DNA from: an uncultured Lachnospiraceae bacterium
GTDB taxonomy: Bacteria > Bacillota > Clostridia > Lachnospirales > Lachnospiraceae
NCBI GenBank assembly: GCA_910586275.1
Contig: CAJUIM010000053.1
Span: forward strand, 1-22,554
Direction of reading: 5' to 3'
Length of the DNA: 22,554 nucleotides
The notes under the pieces are model-generated. The model saw only the letters and a program-made list of their open reading frames with translations. It ran no database searches and was not told where the DNA came from. Positions 1 to 7,092 of this stretch are shown here, one piece after another. Made by a program: the position numbers and the translations under genes. Each line of letters starts with the position of its first letter. Within the stretch, counting starts at the first letter, position 1.

Positions 1-9
1 AAAATCACT

Positions 10-43
10 CTCCTTATTGCCATTATAAAGTATATGGCAATAA
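10..43 (-). promoter_or_regulatory. Promoter/operator palindrome of a gene beginning beyond the left edge
   Basis: A perfect 10-bp inverted repeat (TTATTGCCAT at 14-23, ATGGCAATAA at 34-43) flanks a 10-bp centre. Read on the minus strand, a consensus TATAAT (22-27) lies across the edge of the dyad, and an AAGGAG ribosome binding site (10-15) follows just before the window ends. This is the layout of a repressor operator over a -10 box with a very short leader, driving a minus-strand gene whose start codon lies just outside. The -35 is poor (TTTATT at 17 bp). There is no T-run on either side, so it is not a terminator. The regulator is unknown. Confidence 0.45.
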
Positions 44-182
44 GAATAAAGAGTTGGGTAAGTGCTAAAAAGCAAATACCAGTTGCGCATTATTTTACAG
101 TTCTTTGGAAGGACAGACGGTAGAGACGTATCCGGTTCAGTGGCTAAGGAAATTGCGATTCAAATCGTATCGGATTATGGCA

Positions 183-218
183 ATCAGAAAAGAATGAGGA
201 ACTGTCCGCCCCTCATTC
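183..218 (-). terminator. Rho-independent terminator of blaI-blaR1
   Basis: On the minus strand an 8-bp stem, GAATGAGG (plus 211-218) pairing with CCTCATTC (plus 192-199), closes an 11-nt loop and is followed by a T-rich tail (TTTTCTGATT, plus 182-191). The ascending arm overlaps the last codons and stop of the blaR1-type gene, so transcription of the pair probably ends here. The T-run is short, so termination may be partial. Confidence 0.6.
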
Positions 219-2021
219 AGGATAGGTATCCCATAATTCTAAATCAGATAGGATAGAAAAAGTAAGTTTTGCGGCAAGAGGCCCTGAAGCCGGTTTTCCG
301 CTTTGAATATTTGTGGCAAAGAAATAGGTGTGACTGCCTTTTTCCACATACCCGATGAACCAGCCGGAAATATTTTTTTCGTTCACTTTTTCCGTTCCTG
401 TCTTCCCGGAAAGAGTGCCTGCATGGGTGGAAGAGAGGCGGATGGAATCTTTGACGGCTTTGATATTTTCCGGCGCAAATCCGAAGTGGTTGTAATACAG
501 TTTCTTTAGCATTTCAATCTGTTCAACAGGAGATATTTTCAGTGATGAGTTGACCCAGTAAGAAGCTGTGTCGCCTTCAATAAATTGGTTGCCATAGTCT
601 ATTTCCCCAATATATTGTTTTATGGCGGGCAGGCCTGCCTGCCGGTCAAGTGCCTGAAAATACCATGTGACGGAATTTTGCATAGCGGATTCTAAAGTTT
701 GGTCGGCGTTCCATTGGTCATAGATATAATTCTGCCCGTTCCATGGAATCATCGACTGCTCAGGCGTTATAAATCCGGACTCCAGACCCAATAAGGCACT
801 GTATAGCTTAAAAGTGGAGGCAGGGGATATGCGTGCAGTAGCATATTCTTTATTATAAATCTGCCATGAATCTTCGGTTGCATCGTATAGTGCAAAGCTG
901 CCATTATATCCATCAAAGACATCGTTTAAGTCGATATATGTGACATTACGGTTCGTTTCATCAAAGCAGCAGCGGTTATTCTCCGAAGCCTGCGTAGACA
1001 GGAACGGGGCAGTTGCTAAAAGCAAAAAAGCAATGATGCCATATATGGCTGCGCTATGCAGAGTTTTTCGGAAAGAAACCGGATGATAATTTGCAATATT
1101 CAAAATGCGTTTCTGCATTTGCTTCATGTTTCCGCTGATTCCGGTGGTAAAAGGAAATGGCGTAAGCGACATCTTTTCCGCAAGGTTAATCAACGCATTT
1201 CCGTAATCTTCATAGGCATTTTCATTCAGCAGCTTTAATACGGAAGTGTCACAGGCGATTTCCCTGTCGTTTTTCATTTCTTTCAGTGAATACCATACAA
1301 GAGGATGGAACCAGTATAAGACGCCGATTATATTCATAAAATAATTGGCCAGTGCGTCTTTGTATTTGTAATGCCCAAGTTCATGCATCAGCATGTATTT
1401 TATGCTGTCTGCATTGTAGTCTGAAATCAGATGGATCGGCATATAGATACAGGGCTTCCAGAATCCGGCAATTAAGGGCGATTTCAGAAATGCCGTACTG
1501 TAAATAGGAATGGTTTTTTTTATATGCATTTCATCCATGCATTCATAATACAGTCTGCGTACCGCCGGATTCTGCAAAGGCAGCGCAGAGTTTTTTATGT
1601 TGTGAAAGCGGCGCAGGGATTTTACAATCAATAGGATCATGATAAAAATACCGGCAGCCCATAGGATAAACAGTATCAGCCCGATGGCGGAAGGCGTTTT
1701 CCTGCTGACTGATATGCTGAAATCATTCATCCAATTTGCGGCAACGGATTGGCCGGGGGAAACCGTTTCATGGATTACGCTGCCAATGGGGGATGAGGAT
1801 GCATTTCTGAAGTTCCCGAACCATGCAAAAACCTGCAGGAAACGGATTGGCTGAACCGGAAGAAAGGGGAACGTCAATAAGCCAAGCAATAAATACCATA
1901 AGTTATAGTTCATTCGGTTAGTCAGGCTGTTTTTCAGCAGATACTTGACAAGCAGGAATATTCCGATAATAATGCTGATAAAAATATTGCATATTAAAAA
2001 CTGAATCATAAATTCTGCCAT
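213..2021 (-). CDS. blaR1: BlaR1/MecR1-type beta-lactam sensor, M56 metalloprotease fused to penicillin-binding domain
   Basis: This is a 602-residue membrane sensor-transducer. Hydrophobic segments near residues 5-27, 40-56, 112-134 and 325-342 embed an M56 gluzincin domain with the zinc motif HELGH (213-217) and the downstream glutamate in DREIACD (E254). The extracytoplasmic C-terminal domain resembles a class D beta-lactamase/PBP: acyl-accepting STFK (S402-K405), NSV (449-451) and KTG (540-542). In the family, beta-lactam acylation of the outer Ser activates the inner protease, which leads to BlaI inactivation. Length matches full BlaR1. It lies 12 bp after blaI, and its TAGGAGGGG ribosome binding site overlaps the blaI stop codon, suggesting coupling. 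No beta-lactamase or PBP target gene is visible in the window, so the inducer is inferred from the family only. Confidence 0.9.
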   Translation of the reverse strand: MAEFMIQFLICNIFISIIIGIFLLVKYLLKNSLTNRMNYNLWYLLLGLLTFPFLPVQPIRFLQVFAWFGNFRNASSSPIGSVIHETVSPGQSVAANWMNDFSISVSRKTPSAIGLILFILWAAGIFIMILLIVKSLRRFHNIKNSALPLQNPAVRRLYYECMDEMHIKKTIPIYSTAFLKSPLIAGFWKPCIYMPIHLISDYNADSIKYMLMHELGHYKYKDALANYFMNIIGVLYWFHPLVWYSLKEMKNDREIACDTSVLKLLNENAYEDYGNALINLAEKMSLTPFPFTTGISGNMKQMQKRILNIANYHPVSFRKTLHSAAIYGIIAFLLLATAPFLSTQASENNRCCFDETNRNVTYIDLNDVFDGYNGSFALYDATEDSWQIYNKEYATARISPASTFKLYSALLGLESGFITPEQSMIPWNGQNYIYDQWNADQTLESAMQNSVTWYFQALDRQAGLPAIKQYIGEIDYGNQFIEGDTASYWVNSSLKISPVEQIEMLKKLYYNHFGFAPENIKAVKDSIRLSSTHAGTLSGKTGTEKVNEKNISGWFIGYVEKGSHTYFFATNIQSGKPASGPLAAKLTFSILSDLELWDTYPE

Positions 2022-2033
2022 AGAAAACCCCTC

Positions 2034-2402
2034 CTAATTTTTGGAAAGAAGAGAGCGGAGTTCATTGATTTCAGCTTCGGACAGCTTGTCATTGTCAATA
2101 TAGGCGGAAAGCATAGCTGTAATATTGCCATTATAAAAACGGTTGAGAAAAGTATTGCTTTCCTGCCTTATATACTCATCTTCGCCCACCAATGGCGTAT
2201 AGACAAATACACGGCTTTGTTTTTCATAAGAGAGAACACCTTTTGTTACCAAGCGTTTTATCAAAGTCTGTATTGTTTTTGGACTCCATGTTGTAGTTTT
2301 TACTAAACGGTCTGTTATTTCATTTGTGCTGATTGGGGCATATTTCCATATGATTTTCATGACTTCAAATTCAGCTTCTGAGATTTGGGGTAAATCTTTC
2401 AT
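2034..2402 (-). CDS. blaI: BlaI/MecI/CopY-family repressor
   Basis: This 122-residue winged-helix protein has the typical family length. The N-terminal two thirds (LPQISEAEFEVMKIIW... through the wing around SYEKQSRVFVYTP) match the BlaI DNA-binding domain, and the acidic helical C-terminus (about 80-122) is the dimerisation region. It represses genes by binding short dyads and is inactivated when the BlaR1 partner is triggered. It is first in a two-gene operon with the sensor downstream. The start ATG is preceded by AAGGAG (plus 2413-2418) at a suitable distance. A BlaI-like dyad overlaps its own promoter, implying autoregulation. Confidence 0.9.
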   Translation of the reverse strand: MKDLPQISEAEFEVMKIIWKYAPISTNEITDRLVKTTTWSPKTIQTLIKRLVTKGVLSYEKQSRVFVYTPLVGEDEYIRQESNTFLNRFYNGNITAMLSAYIDNDKLSEAEINELRSLLSKN

Positions 2403-2412
2403 TTGCAGATGT

Positions 2413-2467
2413 CTCCTTAAATATTACTGATGTAATATATTGTAGTGCAGAGACAGCGAAAAGTCAA
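2413..2467 (-). promoter_or_regulatory. blaI promoter with BlaI-type operator
   Basis: On the minus strand: -35 TTGACT (plus 2462-2467), a 17-bp spacer, -10 TACAAT (plus 2439-2444), then AAGGAG (plus 2413-2418). Immediately downstream of the -10 is the dyad ATTAC-N4-GTAAT (2423-2436). Its half-sites and the following ATAT resemble the ATTACA...TGTAATAT operators described for staphylococcal bla/mec. A dyad over the start site fits autorepression. The binding protein is inferred. Confidence 0.7.
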
Positions 2468-2538
2468 TAAAAGTGTCGACGCATGCGGGCATGGCAGTTG
2501 ATGTTATGGTATTTCCGGTCAAGAAAAAAAATCCGTTT

Positions 2539-2566
2539 TGTTATAAAATGATATTCGGAAAGGAGG
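2539..2566 (+). promoter_or_regulatory. Extended -10 and ribosome binding site of the AraC/MCP-like gene
   Basis: TG-N-TATAAA (2539-2547) forms an extended -10 without a convincing -35. It is followed by a strong AAAGGAGG (2559-2566) eight bases before a TTG start at 2575. The short leader and the ribosome binding site position fix the start of the downstream gene. The promoter call is tentative. Confidence 0.4.
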
Positions 2567-2574
2567 GGACGCGC

Positions 2575-4131
2575 TTGAAAAAATCCAATGCAATGGATGG
2601 CTCCATCGACTTTATTGAAAGCCGTCTGACGGAAGCTATAGATGTGGGTGAGCTGGCACAGCAGGCATTTTTCTCGAAAACGCATTACCAGCGGCTGTTT
2701 CGTGCCCTTGTTGGCGAACCTGTGATGGAGTATGTAAAAAACCGCCGCTTACAACTTGCCTGCCGTGATGTGCAGGCAGGAAATGCCGGAATTTTAGATA
2801 TTGCACTTAAATATGGCTACGATTCTCACGAAGGATTCACCCGGGCGTTTAAGGCATATTTCGGCGTGACGCCATCCGAATACCGTAAATGCAGGAAACC
2901 AAACGAAACGGAGGGAATTGTAATGTTATCAAAGGAGGCATTAAACAGGATTGGGCAAAATGCGGAAAAAACTTCCGCAATCTTAAGCAATTTCATTGGG
3001 GAAGCGGAAAAATTGGCTGCTCTTGCCAATAAAACGGCAGAGCTGGCAGGTGAGAAAGGCATAACAACGGTTATTGCAGCAAAGGAACTGAGCAACCTTG
3101 CGAAGCGCATGGGACAAATTAGAAATGAGAATGTAAGGAACTTGACGGCAGTGGGGGCATCCTCTTTTGAAATGTTTGACAAGATTTTCGCCTTGATACG
3201 CTGTCTTGATGACGGAGTTTTCCAAATGAATCTGCTGCGTTTTTTCTGCGGGGTTGAAACGGGGCGCATCTCCCCGCCCAAAGACCGATTTGAGACGATT
3301 GATGCAGGCTTTGAAAGGCTGTGCAGTCAATTTGCGGGCAATAAAGAACATATGATTGCGTTCATGAACGAAGCGGCCGAACTGCTTAATGAGGATATTA
3401 AGCAAGAAGCTGCAGCTTGCATCGCGGCGTGTATCAGAGAGGTGGATCAATCCGTTGAGATAGGCGAGAACACCGCGGCATCGGCACATGCCGCTTCCGG
3501 ATCATTGCACGGCCGCGGCGGGGCATTTTTTCATATTGCCAAAGAGGTAAGCGCAAGTATAAGCGTATTAAAAAAAGTGGCAGAGGATTTCAAAAATCTT
3601 CACGATTTACCCACTGCCCTTTCTCAGTTAGCCAACACTGCATACAGCATGAATATCAATGGTTTCAACGCTTCCGTTGAAACCGCGAGAACAGGCAATT
3701 CCGCCGAATGCTTAGCCGCCGCCGAAAAAATAAAGCAATATACGGGCAATCTGCAAAGGACTTACCGCGAATGTGAGGCTCTGTGCAGTGAATATGAGCG
3801 TCTGACGGAATTGACGAAACGAAACGGCAGGCAATATAAACAGGCACTTGCTGAAAAACATATGGATGACATTATTTTTCAAAGCAGAATCTTGTCGTCG
3901 CAATTCGCGCTGGAAGCGGAACGCATCCAGCGGGAAACATTCCGTGTTCTGGCTCAGGCTGCCATTGCGGCAGATACGGCTTTGATGAAAACTCGGAATA
4001 CTGCAGAATACCGAGAAGCTATTGAAGAATTCCTTGAAGCACTAAACGAGGAAATTTCCATATCGGAAATTGGCGGCAGTTTTGCTTATTTCGCTAAGGA
4101 GTATGAGGATTTTCTGGAACATATTGAATGA
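2575..4131 (+). CDS. AraC-type HTH protein fused to a chemoreceptor-like helical signalling region
   Basis: The protein has 518 residues from a TTG start that sits eight bases after AAAGGAGG. An upstream GTG at 2473 has no such site and would add 34 unlikely residues. Residues about 7-105 form a complete AraC/XylS double helix-turn-helix placed at the N-terminus (ELAQQAFFSKTHYQRLF; ILDIALKYGYDSHEGFTRAF; GVTPSEYRK). The rest is soluble and helical with no TM segment. Near 363-375 it reads GFNASVETARTGN, very close to the N-A-A-[IV]-E-A-A-R-A-G tip of methyl-accepting chemotaxis proteins. Residues 162-177 (GITTVIAAKELSNLAK) resemble the segment that normally follows that tip (GFAVVA-E-V--LA). 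It may be a cytosolic transcription factor that dimerises or signals through an MCP-like coiled coil. The ligand and targets are unknown. It ends 10 bp before the convergent AraC gene. Confidence 0.8.
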   Translation: MKKSNAMDGSIDFIESRLTEAIDVGELAQQAFFSKTHYQRLFRALVGEPVMEYVKNRRLQLACRDVQAGNAGILDIALKYGYDSHEGFTRAFKAYFGVTPSEYRKCRKPNETEGIVMLSKEALNRIGQNAEKTSAILSNFIGEAEKLAALANKTAELAGEKGITTVIAAKELSNLAKRMGQIRNENVRNLTAVGASSFEMFDKIFALIRCLDDGVFQMNLLRFFCGVETGRISPPKDRFETIDAGFERLCSQFAGNKEHMIAFMNEAAELLNEDIKQEAAACIAACIREVDQSVEIGENTAASAHAASGSLHGRGGAFFHIAKEVSASISVLKKVAEDFKNLHDLPTALSQLANTAYSMNINGFNASVETARTGNSAECLAAAEKIKQYTGNLQRTYRECEALCSEYERLTELTKRNGRQYKQALAEKHMDDIIFQSRILSSQFALEAERIQRETFRVLAQAAIAADTALMKTRNTAEYREAIEEFLEALNEEISISEIGGSFAYFAKEYEDFLEHIE

Positions 4132-4141
4132 ATATCGGTTT

Positions 4142-4969
4142 CTATTTCCGTTCCCCATTGTCCAGCCGGTATTGGGTAGGGGATATTCCGCACCATTTCT
4201 TGAAAAAAGCAGTAAAATGGTGGTAGTCGGAAAAGCCCAGATGGTTGGATATTTCCTGGATGGTCATAGGCGTCTCACGCAGCAAGTTCATGGATGCTTC
4301 CAGCCGGAGGGAGAGGTAGTAGCGGTAGGGCGCGACCTGATATTCTCTTTTGAACACAAAGTTGGCCCTGGAGCGGGAGAGGTGGGCGTGAGCGGCAATC
4401 TCATCAATGCTTAGCGCATGGTCAATATTTTCTTCGATAAAGCTTTTCATGGCCAGCGCGGGGGATTCTTTTTTCTGGTGTTTCAGCATGGCATCCGAAA
4501 ATAACTGGATATGGTGATGAAGCAGGAGAGCCAGTTCGCTTTTGCAGCGGATGGGATCTCCTTTCATTATGTCCAAAGCATCGGAAAGGTATTGGCTGCT
4601 TTGGAGATGTTCCACATAGCAGTTAACGTTTAAGTGGTAATCGGAAAGCAGATGCTGTACCAGTATGCCGCGGGCGTTGAGCCATATTTTGGTCCAAGGG
4701 TCATGGGGATCGGAGTAATAGTGATGGTAGGTGCAGGGATGAAGGATATAGGCTGCGCCTGGGCCTAAGCGTATTTTCTGTCCGTTGAAATATACATAGC
4801 CATGGCCGTTTGTGACATATTCAAATACATAATGGTCTCCGTTGGGACGCACAATATGGTAATTAGGGTCTGCATAAGTTATGCCAGAGGAAAAAGGGGA
4901 AAATTCAAAGGAATTGGGCCCGAGGCAGAAATAATGCTCTTCTCTGGCTGTTCTGTAAATATCCGACAT
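4142..4969 (-). CDS. AraC-family transcriptional regulator with cupin sensor domain
   Basis: The protein has 275 residues. The N-terminal half is a cupin-like sugar-sensing domain (GHGYVYFNGQKIRLGPGAAYI, HPCTYHHYYSDPHDPWTKIW, about 45-100). The C-terminal part (about 174-268) carries two helix-turn-helix motifs (SIDEIAAHAHLSRSRANFVF; TIQEISNHLGFSDYHHFTAFF) ending in GISPTQYR. This architecture usually activates a neighbouring carbohydrate operon when its sugar is bound. It is transcribed divergently from the GH2-transporter-GH locus across a 327-bp gap, so it is the likely local regulator. Upstream, GGAAAGAGAG lies in the ribosome binding site region but is not strong. The gene is tail-to-tail with the AraC/MCP-like gene, and no clear terminator is visible in the 10 bp between them. 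Confidence 0.88.
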   Translation of the reverse strand: MSDIYRTAREEHYFCLGPNSFEFSPFSSGITYADPNYHIVRPNGDHYVFEYVTNGHGYVYFNGQKIRLGPGAAYILHPCTYHHYYSDPHDPWTKIWLNARGILVQHLLSDYHLNVNCYVEHLQSSQYLSDALDIMKGDPIRCKSELALLLHHHIQLFSDAMLKHQKKESPALAMKSFIEENIDHALSIDEIAAHAHLSRSRANFVFKREYQVAPYRYYLSLRLEASMNLLRETPMTIQEISNHLGFSDYHHFTAFFKKWCGISPTQYRLDNGERK

Positions 4970-5118
4970 AATGAAAACTCTCTTTCCGGTGTAAATTTTA
5001 TGGTATGTCTCTGATGACGGCTGCCGCTGCAGTCTGTTTGTAACCGGATGCGATTCTTTCCTGAAACCTCTCCTGTCACGGTTAAATATTCGCTGTCGTC
5101 ATTCTCTCTTTTGTATAA

Positions 5119-5146
5119 ATTATATAAAATATAAAATATATTTCAA
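5119..5146 (-). promoter_or_regulatory. Promoter of the divergent AraC regulator
   Basis: On the minus strand, -35 TTGAAA (plus 5141-5146) is separated by 16 bp from a consensus -10 TATAAT (plus 5119-5124). Transcription would start near 5112, giving an untranslated leader of about 140 bases before the ATG at 4969. The leader is long for a regulator gene, but I see no riboswitch-like fold in it by eye. Confidence 0.6.
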
Positions 5147-5296
5147 GCATTTTTGCCTAAAAAAGCTAAAAACAGGACTATTTTATACATATACAGTACT
5201 AATTTAAACAGACTCTTTGTAAAAAATCGTTAAAATATAGGGTGTAAAGAAAAAAGAGAAAGCAAAAGAAGAAATATTCAGTCAGGAGGAAGAGTT
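5147..5296 (+). promoter_or_regulatory. AT-rich upstream region of the glycan operon
   Basis: This half of the divergent gap should hold the operon promoter. A possible -10 (TAAAAT near 5230-5235) has no good -35, as is common for AraC-activated promoters. I found no clear catabolite-response element. AGGAGG (5284-5289) lies seven bases before the GTG start at 5297. No gene or strong hairpin is visible here. Confidence 0.35.
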
Positions 5297-7072
5297 GTGG
5301 TGACAATACCAAGACCGGAACATCCCCAGCCGCAGATGAGGAGAGAAAGATGGACCAATCTGAACGGGGAGTGGAGTTTCTATATTGATTATGGAGACAG
5401 TGGAAAAGATAGGAAATTATACCAAAAAAAGGAGTTTTCAGAAAAGATTATTGTGCCTTTTTGCCCGGAAAGCAGCTTAAGCGGAGTTGGTCATGTGGAC
5501 TTTATGCCTGCAGTATGGTATCAGAAAAAGCTGATGTTTAAAAAAGAACTGGATGGAGGCAGGGTGCTTCTTCATTTTGGAGCGGTAGATTACCGGTGCA
5601 GCGTCTGGATCAACGGAAAACAGGTGGGAGAGCATTGCGGAGGTTATTCTTCTTTTGCGTTTGACGTCACGGATTTTCTGGCGGAAGGGGAGAACAGTCT
5701 GGTGGTCTATGCACAGGACGATGTGAGGTGCGGTTTACAGCCAAGGGGAAAGCAGAGTCCGGGTTATTTTTCCAAGGGATGCAATTATACGAGAGTTACG
5801 GGAATCTGGCAGACGGTATGGCTGGAATATGTGCCGGAGAATTATATTTGTTCCGTGCAGTATTATCCCAATGTGGCGGATCATACGCTGACAGTGAAGG
5901 CACAGGTACGGGGAACGGGAGTTCTGGAGGCGAAGGCATCTTATGAAGGAAGGGAATGCGGGAGCGCACAGGCACGGAGCATGGGGCGGACGGTAATGGT
6001 GACTGTGCCGCTGACGGAAACTCACCTATGGGAGCCGGGGCATGGCAGGCTGTACGATCTGGAACTGCGTTTCGGTGAGGATTGTGTGGAAAGTTATTTC
6101 GGCATGCGGGAAATACGCATTGACGGAGAAAAGGTACTGATAAACGGAAAACCGGTATTTCAGAGACTGGTATTGGATCAGGGCTACTACCCGGACGGGA
6201 TTTATACCGCGCCTTCGGAAGAAGCGTTGGAAAGGGATATCCGGATTTCGCTGGAGGCGGGATATAACGGAGCCAGACTGCATCAGAAGATTTTTGAGCC
6301 CCGTTATCTTTACTGCTGCGACCGGCTGGGTTATCTGGTCTGGGAAGAGCATGGCTGCTGGGGGCTGGATTATAGCAGGCCGGAGGCATTGGCAGCATTT
6401 CTGCCGGAGTGGATGGAGACTCTGGAAAGGGATTTTAACCATCCCGCCATTATCGGGTGGTGTCCGTTTAACGAGACTTGGGACTATGAGGGGAGAAAGC
6501 AGGAGGAAAGTCTTCTGAAAGTGGTATACCAGGCGACTAAGCTGTTTGATTCCACGAGGCCTTGCATTGATACCAGCGGAAGCTATCATGTGGTGACGGA
6601 TATTTACGACTTGCATGATTATGAGCAGAATCCGGAACTTTTGGCAGAGCATTATGCCTCTTTCAAGGCTGGCGGGGAATTGAGGGATACCCACCCGGAA
6701 CGGCAGACGCCGGTAAAGGGGATTCCTGTATTTGTCAGCGAATACGGCGGCATCCGCTGGGACACTGGATCCGCACAGGAAAGGGATTGGGGGTACGGGG
6801 AAACTCCGAAGACGAAAGAAGAATTTCTGGAACGCTACCGCAGGCTTACGGATGTATTTCTGGATAACCCGCGTATGTTCGGGTTTTGCTATACTCAGCT
6901 TTATGATGTGGAGCAGGAGGTCAATGGCCTGTATACTTATGCAAGGGAAGCGAAATTCGATATGGCGGTATTCCGTGAAATTAACGGACGGAAAGCGGCA
7001 ATTGAGGAGGATGAGTGGGAAGGGGACCCGTTATTCCGTGAGGTGTCTGCGCAAGGGAAAAGTATGTTGTGA
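5297..7072 (+). CDS. Glycoside hydrolase family 2 enzyme (beta-galactosidase/beta-glucuronidase type)
   Basis: This 591-residue cytoplasmic enzyme has no signal peptide. Domains in order: an N-terminal jelly-roll sugar-binding domain (about 1-180, starting PRPEHPQPQMRRERWTNLNG, with WINGKQVGEHCGGYSSFAFDVT); an Ig-like sandwich (about 180-275); and a TIM barrel (about 276-575). The acid/base is E393 in WCPFNETW, and the likely nucleophile is E482 in FVSEYGG. The compact length is that of short GH2 proteins without extra C-terminal domains. Beta-galactoside, beta-glucuronide or beta-mannoside cannot be separated by eye. It is the first gene of the locus. GTG at 5297 (or the adjacent GTG at 5300) follows AGGAGG. 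Its TGA falls 20 bp before the permease ATG. Confidence 0.88.
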   Translation: MVTIPRPEHPQPQMRRERWTNLNGEWSFYIDYGDSGKDRKLYQKKEFSEKIIVPFCPESSLSGVGHVDFMPAVWYQKKLMFKKELDGGRVLLHFGAVDYRCSVWINGKQVGEHCGGYSSFAFDVTDFLAEGENSLVVYAQDDVRCGLQPRGKQSPGYFSKGCNYTRVTGIWQTVWLEYVPENYICSVQYYPNVADHTLTVKAQVRGTGVLEAKASYEGRECGSAQARSMGRTVMVTVPLTETHLWEPGHGRLYDLELRFGEDCVESYFGMREIRIDGEKVLINGKPVFQRLVLDQGYYPDGIYTAPSEEALERDIRISLEAGYNGARLHQKIFEPRYLYCCDRLGYLVWEEHGCWGLDYSRPEALAAFLPEWMETLERDFNHPAIIGWCPFNETWDYEGRKQEESLLKVVYQATKLFDSTRPCIDTSGSYHVVTDIYDLHDYEQNPELLAEHYASFKAGGELRDTHPERQTPVKGIPVFVSEYGGIRWDTGSAQERDWGYGETPKTKEEFLERYRRLTDVFLDNPRMFGFCYTQLYDVEQEVNGLYTYAREAKFDMAVFREINGRKAAIEEDEWEGDPLFREVSAQGKSML

Positions 7073-7092
7073 GGAAAGGACAGGGGGTACGG

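Noticed and set aside
62..256. Small plus-strand reading frame of 64 codons
   Set aside because: It runs antisense across the blaR1 terminator and 3' end, has no good ribosome binding site and shows no recognisable motif.
2123..2137. 15 bases identical to part of the left-edge palindrome (15-29), inside blaI
   Set aside because: Only one arm is present, it is within coding sequence, and a 15-base AT-rich match is near chance for a window of this size.
5735..6694. Minus-strand frames of 96-222 codons opposite GH2
   Set aside because: Overlapped by a well-supported GH2 gene with catalytic residues; no motifs or start signals.
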